A stretch of DNA of 5,162 bases from Dysgonamonadaceae bacterium (lineage in GTDB: Bacteria; Bacteroidota; Bacteroidia; Bacteroidales; Azobacteroidaceae): assembly GCA_031282925.1 (NCBI GenBank), contig JAITCT010000290.1, positions 1 through 5,162 on the forward strand. The letters run 5' to 3'. Position numbers and translations under genes: made by a program. This document shows, piece by piece, positions 1 to 5,162 of the stretch. Below the pieces are notes generated by a model. That model was not told the DNA's origin, searched no databases, and saw only the letters and a program-made list of their open reading frames with translations. Numbering within the stretch: the first letter of the stretch is position 1; each line of letters opens with the position of its first letter.

Positions 1-606
1 CTTTTTGCGCAGGTTTTTGACCTGTGAATAGACGAAATCAAAGCTGTCCGCCATGTCGAAGCTGTCGCCCCAGACGTGCTCTGCCAGCGCGTCTTTGGTA
101 ATCAGGCGGTTTTTGTTGTTGACGAAAAAGACGAGCATGTCAAACTCCTTGCGGTTTAACCTCAGCAGGCTACCGTCGATATACACCTGTCGCTGAGCGA
201 AGTCGATTTCAGTATTGCCCGATGTTACCGTTTGTTTTCCGTCGTGCTGCTTACGTCGCAGCACGGCTTTAATCCGGGCGTGGAGCTCCGGCAGGTGAAA
301 AGGTTTGGTCAGATAGTCGTCGGCGCCCAAATCCAGCCCCAATATTTTGTCGTCGAGGGAGTTTTTTGCCGATATGATAATGATGTTACCCGTCCGGTTT
401 TCCTTTTTCATTTCACGGAGGATTTGCAGTCCGCTTCCGCCGGGCAGGGAAATGTCCAGCAGGATGCAGTCATACTCATATATCATGATTTTTTCTATCG
501 CAGAATGATAATCGGCGGCCTTTTCCACAACATATTTTTCCTCCAGCAGAAATTCTTCAATGCTTTTCAGCAACGCGTATTCGTCTTCGACAATCAGAAT
601 TTTCAT
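1..606 (-). CDS. OmpR/PhoB-family response regulator, C-terminus cut by window edge
   Basis: DNA-binding response regulator of a two-component system: a sensor kinase phosphorylates the receiver and the C-terminal winged helix binds promoters. The 202 visible codons start at ATG 606 with MKILIVEDE. The receiver domain (about residues 1-118) has the acidic pair E7/D8, phospho-acceptor D51 in LLDISLPGGSG, S79 in the usual Ser/Thr position and K101 in DDYLTKPF. After a short linker, the Trans_reg_C winged helix (about 125-202) shows LRLNRKEFDMLVFFV and the stretch ending in VYSQVKNLRKK. Family members usually run to about 225-230 residues, so only the last 20-30 (the end of the wing, normally near a GYGY-type motif) should lie outside the window. 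No histidine kinase is visible; a partner could lie further left. The family is certain; the target genes and signal cannot be read here. Confidence 0.95.
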   Translation of the reverse strand, partial: MKILIVEDEYALLKSIEEFLLEEKYVVEKAADYHSAIEKIMIYEYDCILLDISLPGGSGLQILREMKKENRTGNIIIISAKNSLDDKILGLDLGADDYLTKPFHLPELHARIKAVLRRKQHDGKQTVTSGNTEIDFAQRQVYIDGSLLRLNRKEFDMLVFFVNNKNRLITKDALAEHVWGDSFDMADSFDFVYSQVKNLRKK

Positions 607-636
607 GTGCTCCCGTATCTGTTATTAAAACTGCCG

Positions 637-668
637 GTAAAGTTACAGCTTTTTTTGATACGCTGAAA
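637..668 (-). promoter_or_regulatory. putative Bacteroidetes-type promoter for the response regulator
   Basis: On the minus strand, TAACTTTAC (645 to 637) resembles the Bacteroidetes -7 box TAnnTTTG. A TTTTC element about 19 bases upstream sits where the TTTG -33 box is expected. It would start transcription roughly 25-30 bases before the ATG at 606. This is a match by eye with two imperfect boxes. Confidence 0.35.
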
Positions 669-703
669 AGAAAAATAAAACAGGTGTAGCAGAAGAAAAA
701 AAC

Positions 704-733
704 TTCGTATTGAATTATTTATGCTACCTTTAC
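704..733 (+). promoter_or_regulatory. putative promoter upstream of the KilA-N remnant
   Basis: TACCTTTAC at 725-733 is one base from TACCTTTGC, a frequent form of the Bacteroidetes -7 element. The -33 part is weak: TTCG at 704-707, 17 bases upstream. It points toward the KilA-N remnant and the yaeR-acyltransferase pair, and it is the only promoter-like sequence seen upstream of that pair. A 15-codon ORF (744-791, beginning MARPAKPSEQ) follows directly. That may be chance or a leftover N-terminus, and it is not in frame with the KilA-N fragment. Confidence 0.35.
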
Positions 734-801
734 AGCAATAAAAATGGCAAGACCTGCGAAGCCGTCAGAGCAGGAACAAAAAAACAAATAATTAAATAAA
801 T

Positions 802-1064
802 TATGAGGATAATCTGATTGGCACTTGGGAGCAACTGTACAACCCTAATTTTAACGTGGTCGAATTTGACCACTTTAAAATGCAGGCAGGTTTGCCGTCT
901 TTCGTTCTCGGCACAGGCGAGTGGATTACGAAAACCAATGCCACAGGTATTTACGGCAGGAACTTTCGCAGGGCGAGCGGCTGGTGCAGCTCAACAGCGT
1001 CGCCATTACACAGATGAAATCGCTGATGAACAGCCAAAACCTCAGTAAACGGTTGAATAAATGA
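802..1064 (+). pseudogene. KilA-N domain protein remnant (5' truncated, internal deletion, frameshifted)
   Basis: Two out-of-frame pieces of one gene family are visible. The first (802 to about 957) reads EDNLIGTWEQLYNPNFN, then VVEFDHFKMQAGLPSFVL and GEWITKTNATGIYG. This is the middle of a KilA-N domain, a DNA-binding-associated domain of phage and Bacteroidetes proteins. The second (about 957-1064, another frame) reads QELSQGERLVQLNSVAITQMKS and ends NLSKRLNK-stop, which resembles the C-terminal tail of these proteins. Intact members are roughly 250-280 residues; here only about 90 codons remain. The first 40-50 residues are missing, with an in-frame stop at 793-795, and so is everything between KTNATGIYG and the tail. 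The deletion junction lies near 950-960. The remnant's TGA (1062-1064) overlaps the ATG of the next gene. The alignment is from memory of the family, but both halves match it, so a dead gene is much likelier than a new one. Confidence 0.8.
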
Positions 1065-1450
1065 TAAAATTAAATAAAGTACATCATATTGCTGTTATTT
1101 GCAGCGATTATGAGAAATCAAAAAAATTTTACGTTGACATTTTGGGATTCAAAGTCGAAAAAGAATTTTTCAGGCAGGAAAGAAGTTCATACAAACTGGA
1201 TTTGTCACTGAACGGATTATATACCATCGAATTATTTTCCTTTCCAAATCCTCCGAAGCGGCTGACCCGTCCCGAAGCCGCAGGTCTGAGACATATTGCC
1301 TTCGAAACGGATGACATTGAAGACTGCGTTTTGACCCTGAAAACGAAAGAAATAAATGTGGAGCCGCTGAGAGTGGATGAATTTACGGGTAAAAAATTCA
1401 CATTCGTATTCGACCCTGATAATTTACCGATAGAAATTTACGAAAAATGA
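1061..1450 (+). CDS. gloA2: YaeR/SMU1112c-type glyoxalase I-like VOC metalloprotein
   Basis: A complete 129-residue single-module vicinal oxygen chelate (VOC) protein, about the length of E. coli YaeR and similar to it along its whole span. Two beta-alpha-beta-beta-beta halves are visible: residues 5-60 (VHHIAVICSDYEKSKKFY, then GLYTIELFSFP) and 75-128 (GLRHIAFETDDIED, then FDPDNLPIEIYEK). Metal-ligand candidates at the expected places are H9, E57, H78 and E125, so the divalent-metal site appears intact. Glyoxalase I isomerises the hemithioacetal of methylglyoxal and a thiol, but YaeR-type proteins have no firmly assigned substrate, so lactoylglutathione lyase should not be assumed. It is probably cytoplasmic. 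The start ATG overlaps the stop of the KilA-N remnant, and the stop overlaps the next ATG (ATGA at 1447-1450), so it is probably co-transcribed and translationally coupled with the acyltransferase. Confidence 0.92.
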   Translation: MIKLNKVHHIAVICSDYEKSKKFYVDILGFKVEKEFFRQERSSYKLDLSLNGLYTIELFSFPNPPKRLTRPEAAGLRHIAFETDDIEDCVLTLKTKEINVEPLRVDEFTGKKFTFVFDPDNLPIEIYEK

Positions 1451-2082
1451 TAAACATTGATGAATATATCGCCGGTTTTTCCGAACTGACAGGCTGTAAA
1501 AACAGGCAGCCGTGGGAATTAACTTCCGGTTTAAGCGTTTGGTTAGAGGAAAGAATAAAATTACTTGACGGTGATTACATCGTCGAAAACTTTATTGCCA
1601 TTCATAAAACAGCCGTTATAGAGACCGGTGTAACGCTGAAACCTCCGGTTGTTATAGGAAGAAACTGTTTTATCGGGACGGGTTCGTACCTGCGAAACGG
1701 AGTGTTCCTTGTCGAAAACGTGCGCATCGGGACAGGCTGCGAAATAAAATCAAGTATTATATTCAAAAACAGCGCCGTTGCCCATTTCAACTTCATTGGC
1801 GACACCATTGTCGGCAACAGCGTGAATTTCGAGGCAGGCTCCATAACCGCCAATCATTACAACGAAAGAAAAGACAAAAACATCTGCGTCCTCTGCCGTT
1901 CGGAACGGATAGATACCCGTACCGTGAAATTCGGCTCGCTGGTCGGCGACAATACAAAGATTGGCGCGAATGCGGTGCTTTCGCCGGGAACCATCATGGA
2001 ACCGGACAGTATCGTAAAAAGGCTTGAGTTGATAGAACAGATAAAACCTGCTTCACTTCCCGGCAACGCCGCAACCGGCTAA
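1447..2082 (+). CDS. LpxA/GlmU-type left-handed beta-helix acyltransferase (stand-alone)
   Basis: A complete 211-residue hexapeptide-repeat protein. About 45 mostly helical N-terminal residues precede a left-handed beta-helix (about 50-195) with repeats such as IETGVTL, VVIGRNCFIGTGSY and KIGANAVLSPGTI. It matches the acetyltransferase half of GlmU without gaps from residue 83 to 142. By recalled E. coli numbering, R333, K351, H363 (catalytic base), N377, N386 and K392 correspond to R83, K101, H113, N127, N136 and K142; Y366 is replaced by F116. No nucleotidyltransferase domain is present. An extra loop (about 143-161) carries a CVLC pair (C147, C150). It likely transfers an acetyl group from acetyl-CoA to an amino-sugar phosphate or nucleotide sugar, acting as a cytoplasmic trimer. 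The exact sugar is not shown by sequence. It is coupled to gloA2 by a 4-base overlap. Confidence 0.85.
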   Translation: MINIDEYIAGFSELTGCKNRQPWELTSGLSVWLEERIKLLDGDYIVENFIAIHKTAVIETGVTLKPPVVIGRNCFIGTGSYLRNGVFLVENVRIGTGCEIKSSIIFKNSAVAHFNFIGDTIVGNSVNFEAGSITANHYNERKDKNICVLCRSERIDTRTVKFGSLVGDNTKIGANAVLSPGTIMEPDSIVKRLELIEQIKPASLPGNAATG

Positions 2083-2124
2083 CGGGATTTTCTCTTTTGA
2101 CGCAACCATCGCCTATAGCTGCTG

Positions 2125-2140
2125 CCGCTCCGGAAAGCGG
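2125..2140 (+). other. small hairpin downstream of the acyltransferase gene
   Basis: CCGCT (2125-2129) and AGCGG (2136-2140) can pair around a CCGGAA loop, 43 bases after the stop at 2082. No T-run follows directly; an A-run and an AT-rich palindrome follow at about 2151-2168. It may be a weak terminator for the gloA2-acyltransferase unit, but the 5-bp stem is short enough to be chance. Confidence 0.2.
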
Positions 2141-2174
2141 AAATCAGGTTAAAAAAAGAATTTTTCTTTGTTGC

Positions 2175-2510
2175 GCTCAGAGTGCCTTAAGCCCCGCTCG
2201 GAGCGACCTAATCCCTACTCAGAGAACCTTGAAGCTCGCTCAGAGTGTCCTAAACCTCGCTCAGAGAACCTTGAAATTCGCTCCGAGCGTCCTAAACCTC
2301 GCTCGGAGAACCTTGAACCTCACTCGGAGCGACCTAATCCCCACTCAGAGAACCTTGAACCTCGCTCCGAGCGTCCTAAACCTCACTCGGAGAACCTTGA
2401 ACCTCGCTCTGAGCGACCTAATCCCCGCTCTGAGCGTCCTAAACCTCGCTCAGAGAACCTCAATTCTTGCTTTTACTGACAACATCCTCGCTTCGAGCGA
2501 CAAAATGGCA
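2175..2510. repeat. 21-bp tandem repeat array with a CTCnGAG dyad (14 units plus 2 decayed)
   Basis: Fourteen contiguous 21-base units run from 2175 to 2468, each starting [g/a]CTCnGAG. Decayed copies follow at 2469-2489 and 2490-2510. The central n takes all four bases; in order it is A,G,A,A,A,C,G,G,A,C,G,T,T,A. The second half falls into three classes: A (aaccttgaacctc, units 3,5,7,9,11,14), B (cgtcctaaacctc, units 4,6,10,13 and a diverged 1) and C (cgacctaatcccc, units 2,8,12). In units 2, 6, 10, 12 and 13 the dyad grows to CGCTCnGAGCG. Because 21 is a multiple of 3, several frames stay open; one reads as heptapeptides RSERPKP/RSENLEP (2168-2479) but has only TTG starts and no ribosome binding site. 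There are no spacers, so it is not CRISPR. It could be a protein-binding array, a minisatellite or a decayed coding repeat. Confidence 0.93.
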
Positions 2511-2741
2511 GTTCGAAGCATCCGAGACTTTGTCCCAAGTGCCAAAATCCGCCTGTATTTCTATAACACTCATATCATTAACAGCATTTACGAAAGCAAC
2601 CGCAATGGACAGTATCAGGGAAGCGTTTCCAGTCATCTGTTTGCACACAAAATTGTTATTGTTGAAAACGAAAATTGCTTTGGCGTCCAAATTTTTAAGG
2701 AATATTTTGGATGTGCTTTTGTAGAAATCATTTTTTTGCAC
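2460..2741 (-). CDS. possible small hypothetical protein, function unknown
   Basis: A 93-codon ORF opening at GTG 2741 and ending just inside the last clean 21-bp repeat unit. I do not recognise it. Its product looks protein-like: a lysine-rich start (QKNDFYKSTSKIFLKNL), a small apolar stretch (ASLILSIAVAFVNAV, about residues 40-54), then IEIQADFGTWDKVSD and a polar end (VARSEDVVSKSKN). There is no signal peptide and no catalytic motif that I can name. In support, a TACTTTTG -7 box lies at 2769-2762, placing a start site about 14 bases before the GTG, and the plus-strand ORFs over the same stretch look like antisense artefacts. Against it are the non-ATG start, the absence of a ribosome binding site and equally long open frames on the other strand. 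An ATG in another frame (2731) gives only about 32 codons. Confidence 0.35.
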   Translation of the reverse strand: MQKNDFYKSTSKIFLKNLDAKAIFVFNNNNFVCKQMTGNASLILSIAVAFVNAVNDMSVIEIQADFGTWDKVSDASNCHFVARSEDVVSKSKN

Positions 2742-2745
2742 AAAA

Positions 2746-2779
2746 TGTTGATTTTTTGAAACAAAAGTAATAATTTTAC
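2746..2779 (+). promoter_or_regulatory. putative promoter for ppk1
   Basis: TGTTG (2746-2750) followed after 20 bases by TAATTTTAC (2771-2779) resembles the Bacteroidetes TTTG / TAnnTTTG pair in spacing and orientation. It would start transcription about 15-20 bases before the ppk1 ATG at 2805. The last T of the TTTG core is followed by A, not G, so the match is loose. Confidence 0.3.
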
Positions 2780-2793
2780 GGCCAATTGCGAAA
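2762..2793 (-). promoter_or_regulatory. putative divergent promoter facing the repeat array
   Basis: On the minus strand, TACTTTTG (2769 to 2762) is an exact TAnnTTTG box. A TTTC (2793 to 2790) lies 20 bases upstream of it, in the -33 position. It would drive transcription leftward through the small minus-strand ORF and into the 21-bp array. It overlaps the putative ppk1 promoter, so the two could compete. Confidence 0.4.
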
Positions 2794-2804
2794 TAAAAAG
2801 GAAA

Positions 2805-4832
2805 ATGTATTCTTATTTTAACAGAGATATCAGCTGGCTGTCGTTTAATTACCGGGTTCTACTTGAATCGGAGGACTTGACTTTGCCGATATACGAAAGA
2901 ATAAAATTCCTTTCCATTCATGCCTCCAATCTCGAAGAGTTTTATAAAATCAGGGTTGCGGAACATCGTAGCGTTATTATGCAAAAAGTTCATTCGGAGG
3001 AAGACCCGGCGGAAGCTGAACAGATTCTGGAAGAAATCAAACAGGAAGTAACGCGCCAGCAGCGGGAATTTTTCCGTATTTTCAGCGATGAAATCCTGCC
3101 CGAATTGGCAAGGGAAAAAATCGTTCTCTACATGAACGCTCAACCCAAGCCTGAACACCGCGAGTTTATCAGGGATTATTTCATGGAAGAAATTTTTCCT
3201 TTCCTTCAACCGGTGATGCTTTTAGATATCCGGGTTTTCATCCGCGACAACCGCCTTTACCAGGTCGCTCAACTGCGGAAAAAAGGAACGGGCGAAATTA
3301 TCTACGCGCTTAATAAGATTCCCTATGAGAAAGTGCCTCGTTTTGTGGAACTTCCGCCGATAGGCGATACCCGTTATTACATGTTTGCGGAAGATGTGAT
3401 TTCCGCCAATCTTTCCGAAATTTTTACCGGATACACCGTCGAAGGAAGCTACAACATTAAAATTTCCCGCGACGCCGATATTTTCATTGACGCCGATACG
3501 GGCAACAAAAACCTGGTACAAACGATTAAGGAAAAAGTCAAAAAACGAAAAATAGGCAATGTCTGCCGTTTCGTTTACGACAGGCAAATGCCGCCGGAAT
3601 GTCTTCGATACCTGAGCGAAACCTTCGGTATTCTCCCCGAAAATTTAATTCCCGACTATACTCACCTGAACATGGAAGATCTGGTTAAGTTGCCCAATCC
3701 GGCGGGAAAAGAATTGGAAGCGCCGGCGCAAACGCCGCTCCGGATTCCGGAACTGGACAAGGCCGCATGGCTGTTTCCCGTGATTCGGAAAAAAGATATT
3801 TTCATCCACTGTCCCTATCATACTTTTGATTATTTCATCCGTTTCCTGATGGAAGCGTCCCTCAACCCCAATATAGATGAAATCAGGGTAACCCAATACC
3901 GGGTCGCTCAAGATTCGGAAATCATTGCCAGCCTGATCAACGCGGCGAAAAACGGGAAGAAAGTAACCGTTTTCGTTGAATTGAAAGCGCGGTTTGACGA
4001 AGAAAACAATCTTTTTACTTCCGAAATGATGAATAACGCCGGAATCAAAATTATTTACAGCCTTCCCGGACTGAAAGTACATGCCAAAGTAGCTTTGGTA
4101 ATCGAAAAAGGTTCGGAGAAAAAGCGCCGGTCGTATGCCTGTTTAAGCACCGGCAATTTCAACGAAAAAACGGCGCGGGTATATTCCGACATGGCTGTTT
4201 TGACTTCCGGCAAAACGCTGACAGGGGAAATCATCCGCCTGTTTGACGTCCTCGGAACACAAAACAGGAACATAACCTTCAATAAACTTTGGGTGGCGCA
4301 ATTCAATTTGATTCCCAATCTGATACGGAAGATACAACAGGAAACGGCAGCCGCAAAAGCCGGCAACAAAGCGCATATCATCCTGAAAATGAACGGACTG
4401 CAAGATACGGTAATGATTGACGAACTGTATAAAGCCGCAGAAGCCGGAGTTAAAATCGACCTGATAATAAGAGGAATATGCTGCCTGAAACCGAATCAGC
4501 CCTACAGCCGGAATATCCGCATCGTCCGCCTTGTGGACATGTACCTGGAACATTCCCGTATCTGGTATTTCTACAATGGAGGCAAAGAAAACCTGTACCT
4601 GACTTCCGCCGACTGGATGAAACGGAATTTGTACCGGCGCATTGAAACTGCTTTTCCCGTGTTGGACAAACAAATCAAAAAGACGGTTCTTTCCATTTTG
4701 GACATTCAGTTGAAGGATAATGTAAAGGCCTGTTTGATAGATGAAAATCTGAATAATGTGTTTTTTCCTGCGCCTCCGGAAGGGGAAGAAATACGCGCTC
4801 AGGAAAAAATTTATGAATTAATTGAAGCATAA
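2805..4832 (+). CDS. ppk1: polyphosphate kinase 1
   Basis: A complete 675-residue PPK1, close to the family's usual 690-720. It reversibly moves the gamma phosphate of ATP onto inorganic polyphosphate through a phosphohistidine; it is cytoplasmic or membrane-associated and serves phosphate storage and stress survival. The N domain (about 1-105) has NRDISWLSFNYRVL and ASNLEEFYKIRV, with N42 at the ATP-binding asparagine (E. coli N45). The head domain (about 115-310) follows, then C1 and C2. Phospho-acceptor H426 sits in GLKVHAK and the second histidine H583 in LEHSRIWYF. Their spacing of 157 equals E. coli H435/H592. R366 (TQYRVA) and R396 (ELKARFDEENN) match the metal/phosphate-site arginines. 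The ATG at 2805 follows an AAGGA at 2798-2802, spaced too close to be a good Shine-Dalgarno. No ppx or phosphate transporter lies beside it. The last codons lie inside the terminator-like inverted repeat. Confidence 0.98.
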   Translation: MYSYFNRDISWLSFNYRVLLESEDLTLPIYERIKFLSIHASNLEEFYKIRVAEHRSVIMQKVHSEEDPAEAEQILEEIKQEVTRQQREFFRIFSDEILPELAREKIVLYMNAQPKPEHREFIRDYFMEEIFPFLQPVMLLDIRVFIRDNRLYQVAQLRKKGTGEIIYALNKIPYEKVPRFVELPPIGDTRYYMFAEDVISANLSEIFTGYTVEGSYNIKISRDADIFIDADTGNKNLVQTIKEKVKKRKIGNVCRFVYDRQMPPECLRYLSETFGILPENLIPDYTHLNMEDLVKLPNPAGKELEAPAQTPLRIPELDKAAWLFPVIRKKDIFIHCPYHTFDYFIRFLMEASLNPNIDEIRVTQYRVAQDSEIIASLINAAKNGKKVTVFVELKARFDEENNLFTSEMMNNAGIKIIYSLPGLKVHAKVALVIEKGSEKKRRSYACLSTGNFNEKTARVYSDMAVLTSGKTLTGEIIRLFDVLGTQNRNITFNKLWVAQFNLIPNLIRKIQQETAAAKAGNKAHIILKMNGLQDTVMIDELYKAAEAGVKIDLIIRGICCLKPNQPYSRNIRIVRLVDMYLEHSRIWYFYNGGKENLYLTSADWMKRNLYRRIETAFPVLDKQIKKTVLSILDIQLKDNVKACLIDENLNNVFFPAPPEGEEIRAQEKIYELIEA

Positions 4833-4866
4833 ACAGGATATAACGGTTATATCCTGTTTATGCTTC
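4824..4866. terminator. perfect 21-bp inverted repeat, probable bidirectional terminator
   Basis: The left arm 4824-4844 (gaagcataaacaggatataa then c) and the right arm 4846-4866 are perfect reverse complements around a single G at 4845. In RNA the tip would open to leave a loop of a few bases. The stem overlaps the last two codons and stop of ppk1 and touches the stop codon of the converging receptor gene. It is followed on the plus strand by TAAAATTT and on the minus strand by AATTAATTC; neither is a strong U-run. Its position between convergent genes supports termination in both directions. Confidence 0.75.
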
Positions 4867-5162
4867 TAAAATTTCATATTCAGGTCGATACCGAAGCGGA
4901 CAGGTTTACCCAATTGTCCGAAAGAATTGCCGAATGTATTGAAATAGAAGGTTGTATATTTTGAATCCAGCAAGTTTTCGCCCCAAAATTCCAAGGAAAA
5001 ATCTCCTTTTTCCACTGACATTCTTCCGTTTAACAACGAATAGAATTTTTGCGATACATCATTGGCTTCCGTCCAGTAGATTTTGCCTGCACCGGAGTAT
5101 CTTCCGCTTATCAGGAGCCTGTCAATAAACGAGTTTTTGAAATGCAATGTATAGACAGCCGT
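4866..5162 (-). CDS. TonB-dependent outer-membrane receptor, C-terminal end only
   Basis: The last 98 codons and TAG stop (4868-4866) of a gene that enters from the right edge; the frame is open to 5162, so no start is assigned here. The protein end shows the final beta-barrel strands of a TonB-dependent receptor: SVEKGDFSLEFWGENLLDSKYTTFYF, with the NLLDSKY turn typical of the family. It ends GQLGKPVRFGIDLNMKF, matching the usual close with alternating residues and a terminal phenylalanine, which is the outer-membrane assembly signal. Such receptors import siderophores, cobalamin, metals or glycans using TonB energy. The plug domain and any SusC-type N-terminal extension lie outside the window, so substrate and subclass cannot be given. 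The gene converges on ppk1, with only 33 bases between the stop codons. Confidence 0.88.
   Translation of the reverse strand, partial: TAVYTLHFKNSFIDRLLISGRYSGAGKIYWTEANDVSQKFYSLLNGRMSVEKGDFSLEFWGENLLDSKYTTFYFNTFGNSFGQLGKPVRFGIDLNMKF

Noticed and set aside
232..666. A 144-codon plus-strand ORF
   Set aside because: It lies antisense to the response regulator, whose receiver and winged-helix motifs are unmistakable.
818..1048. A 76-codon ORF starting at TTG
   Set aside because: It is in the wrong frame: the two other frames here give clear KilA-N pieces.
2175..2510. CRISPR array
   Set aside because: Units of 21 bases are directly contiguous with no unique spacers, and no cas gene is present.
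2490..2519. Inverted repeat GCTTCGA / TCGAAGC
   Set aside because: A 7-bp stem with a 16-base loop is weak; the left arm is simply a decayed copy of the array's dyad.
2467..2724. An 85-codon plus-strand ORF after the array
   Set aside because: Its Leu/Ser/Thr-rich product looks like the antisense of the minus-strand ORF, and it lacks start signals.
2097..2759. A 220-codon plus-strand ORF running through the array to before ppk1
   Set aside because: It is open mainly because the 21-bp units carry no stop in this frame. The variable dyad base changes the amino acid every time (Q/R/P/L), the start is TTG with no ribosome binding site, and nothing in it resembles a known family.
2859..4673. Several minus-strand ORFs of 108-176 codons
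   Set aside because: They are all shadows of ppk1, which is intact over its full length with both catalytic histidines.

Overview
The window looks like part of a Bacteroidetes chromosome, most likely Bacteroidales-like. Three things point there: the C-terminal end of a TonB-dependent receptor, AT-rich start regions with almost no Shine-Dalgarno sequence, and several copies of a TAnnTTTG-like -7 promoter box (TAACTTTAC, TACCTTTAC, TACTTTTG). The species cannot be read from the sequence.

Layout. Positions 1-606 (minus) hold most of an OmpR/PhoB-type response regulator, cut at the left edge. Positions 607-801 are an intergenic region with a putative promoter on each strand. Positions 802-1064 (plus) are the wreck of a KilA-N domain gene: a piece of the KilA-N domain joined out of frame to the C-terminal tail, with the middle and the N-terminus gone. 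Its surviving stop codon overlaps the start of a compact two-gene unit. That unit is a YaeR/GloA2-type metal-binding VOC protein (1061-1450) and a stand-alone left-handed beta-helix acyltransferase (1447-2082), joined by an ATGA overlap. The acyltransferase keeps almost the whole acetyltransferase active site of GlmU.

Positions 2083-2804 have no secure gene. They carry 14 tandem 21-bp units (2175-2468), each built around a CTCnGAG dyad, plus two decayed units. Beyond them lies a possible small minus-strand ORF (2460-2741) of unknown function with a plausible promoter. This is the least explained part of the window.

Positions 2805-4832 (plus) hold a complete polyphosphate kinase, ppk1, with both conserved histidines. 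It converges with a TonB-dependent receptor gene (4866-5162, minus, cut at the right edge). The two are separated only by a perfect 21-bp inverted repeat that probably ends transcription in both directions.

The genes do not form one pathway. The one probable operon is yaeR/gloA2 plus the acyltransferase; the response regulator, ppk1 and the receptor look like independent units. No strong case for a wholly new system is visible. The best leads are the 21-bp dyad array and the GlmU-like stand-alone acetyltransferase.
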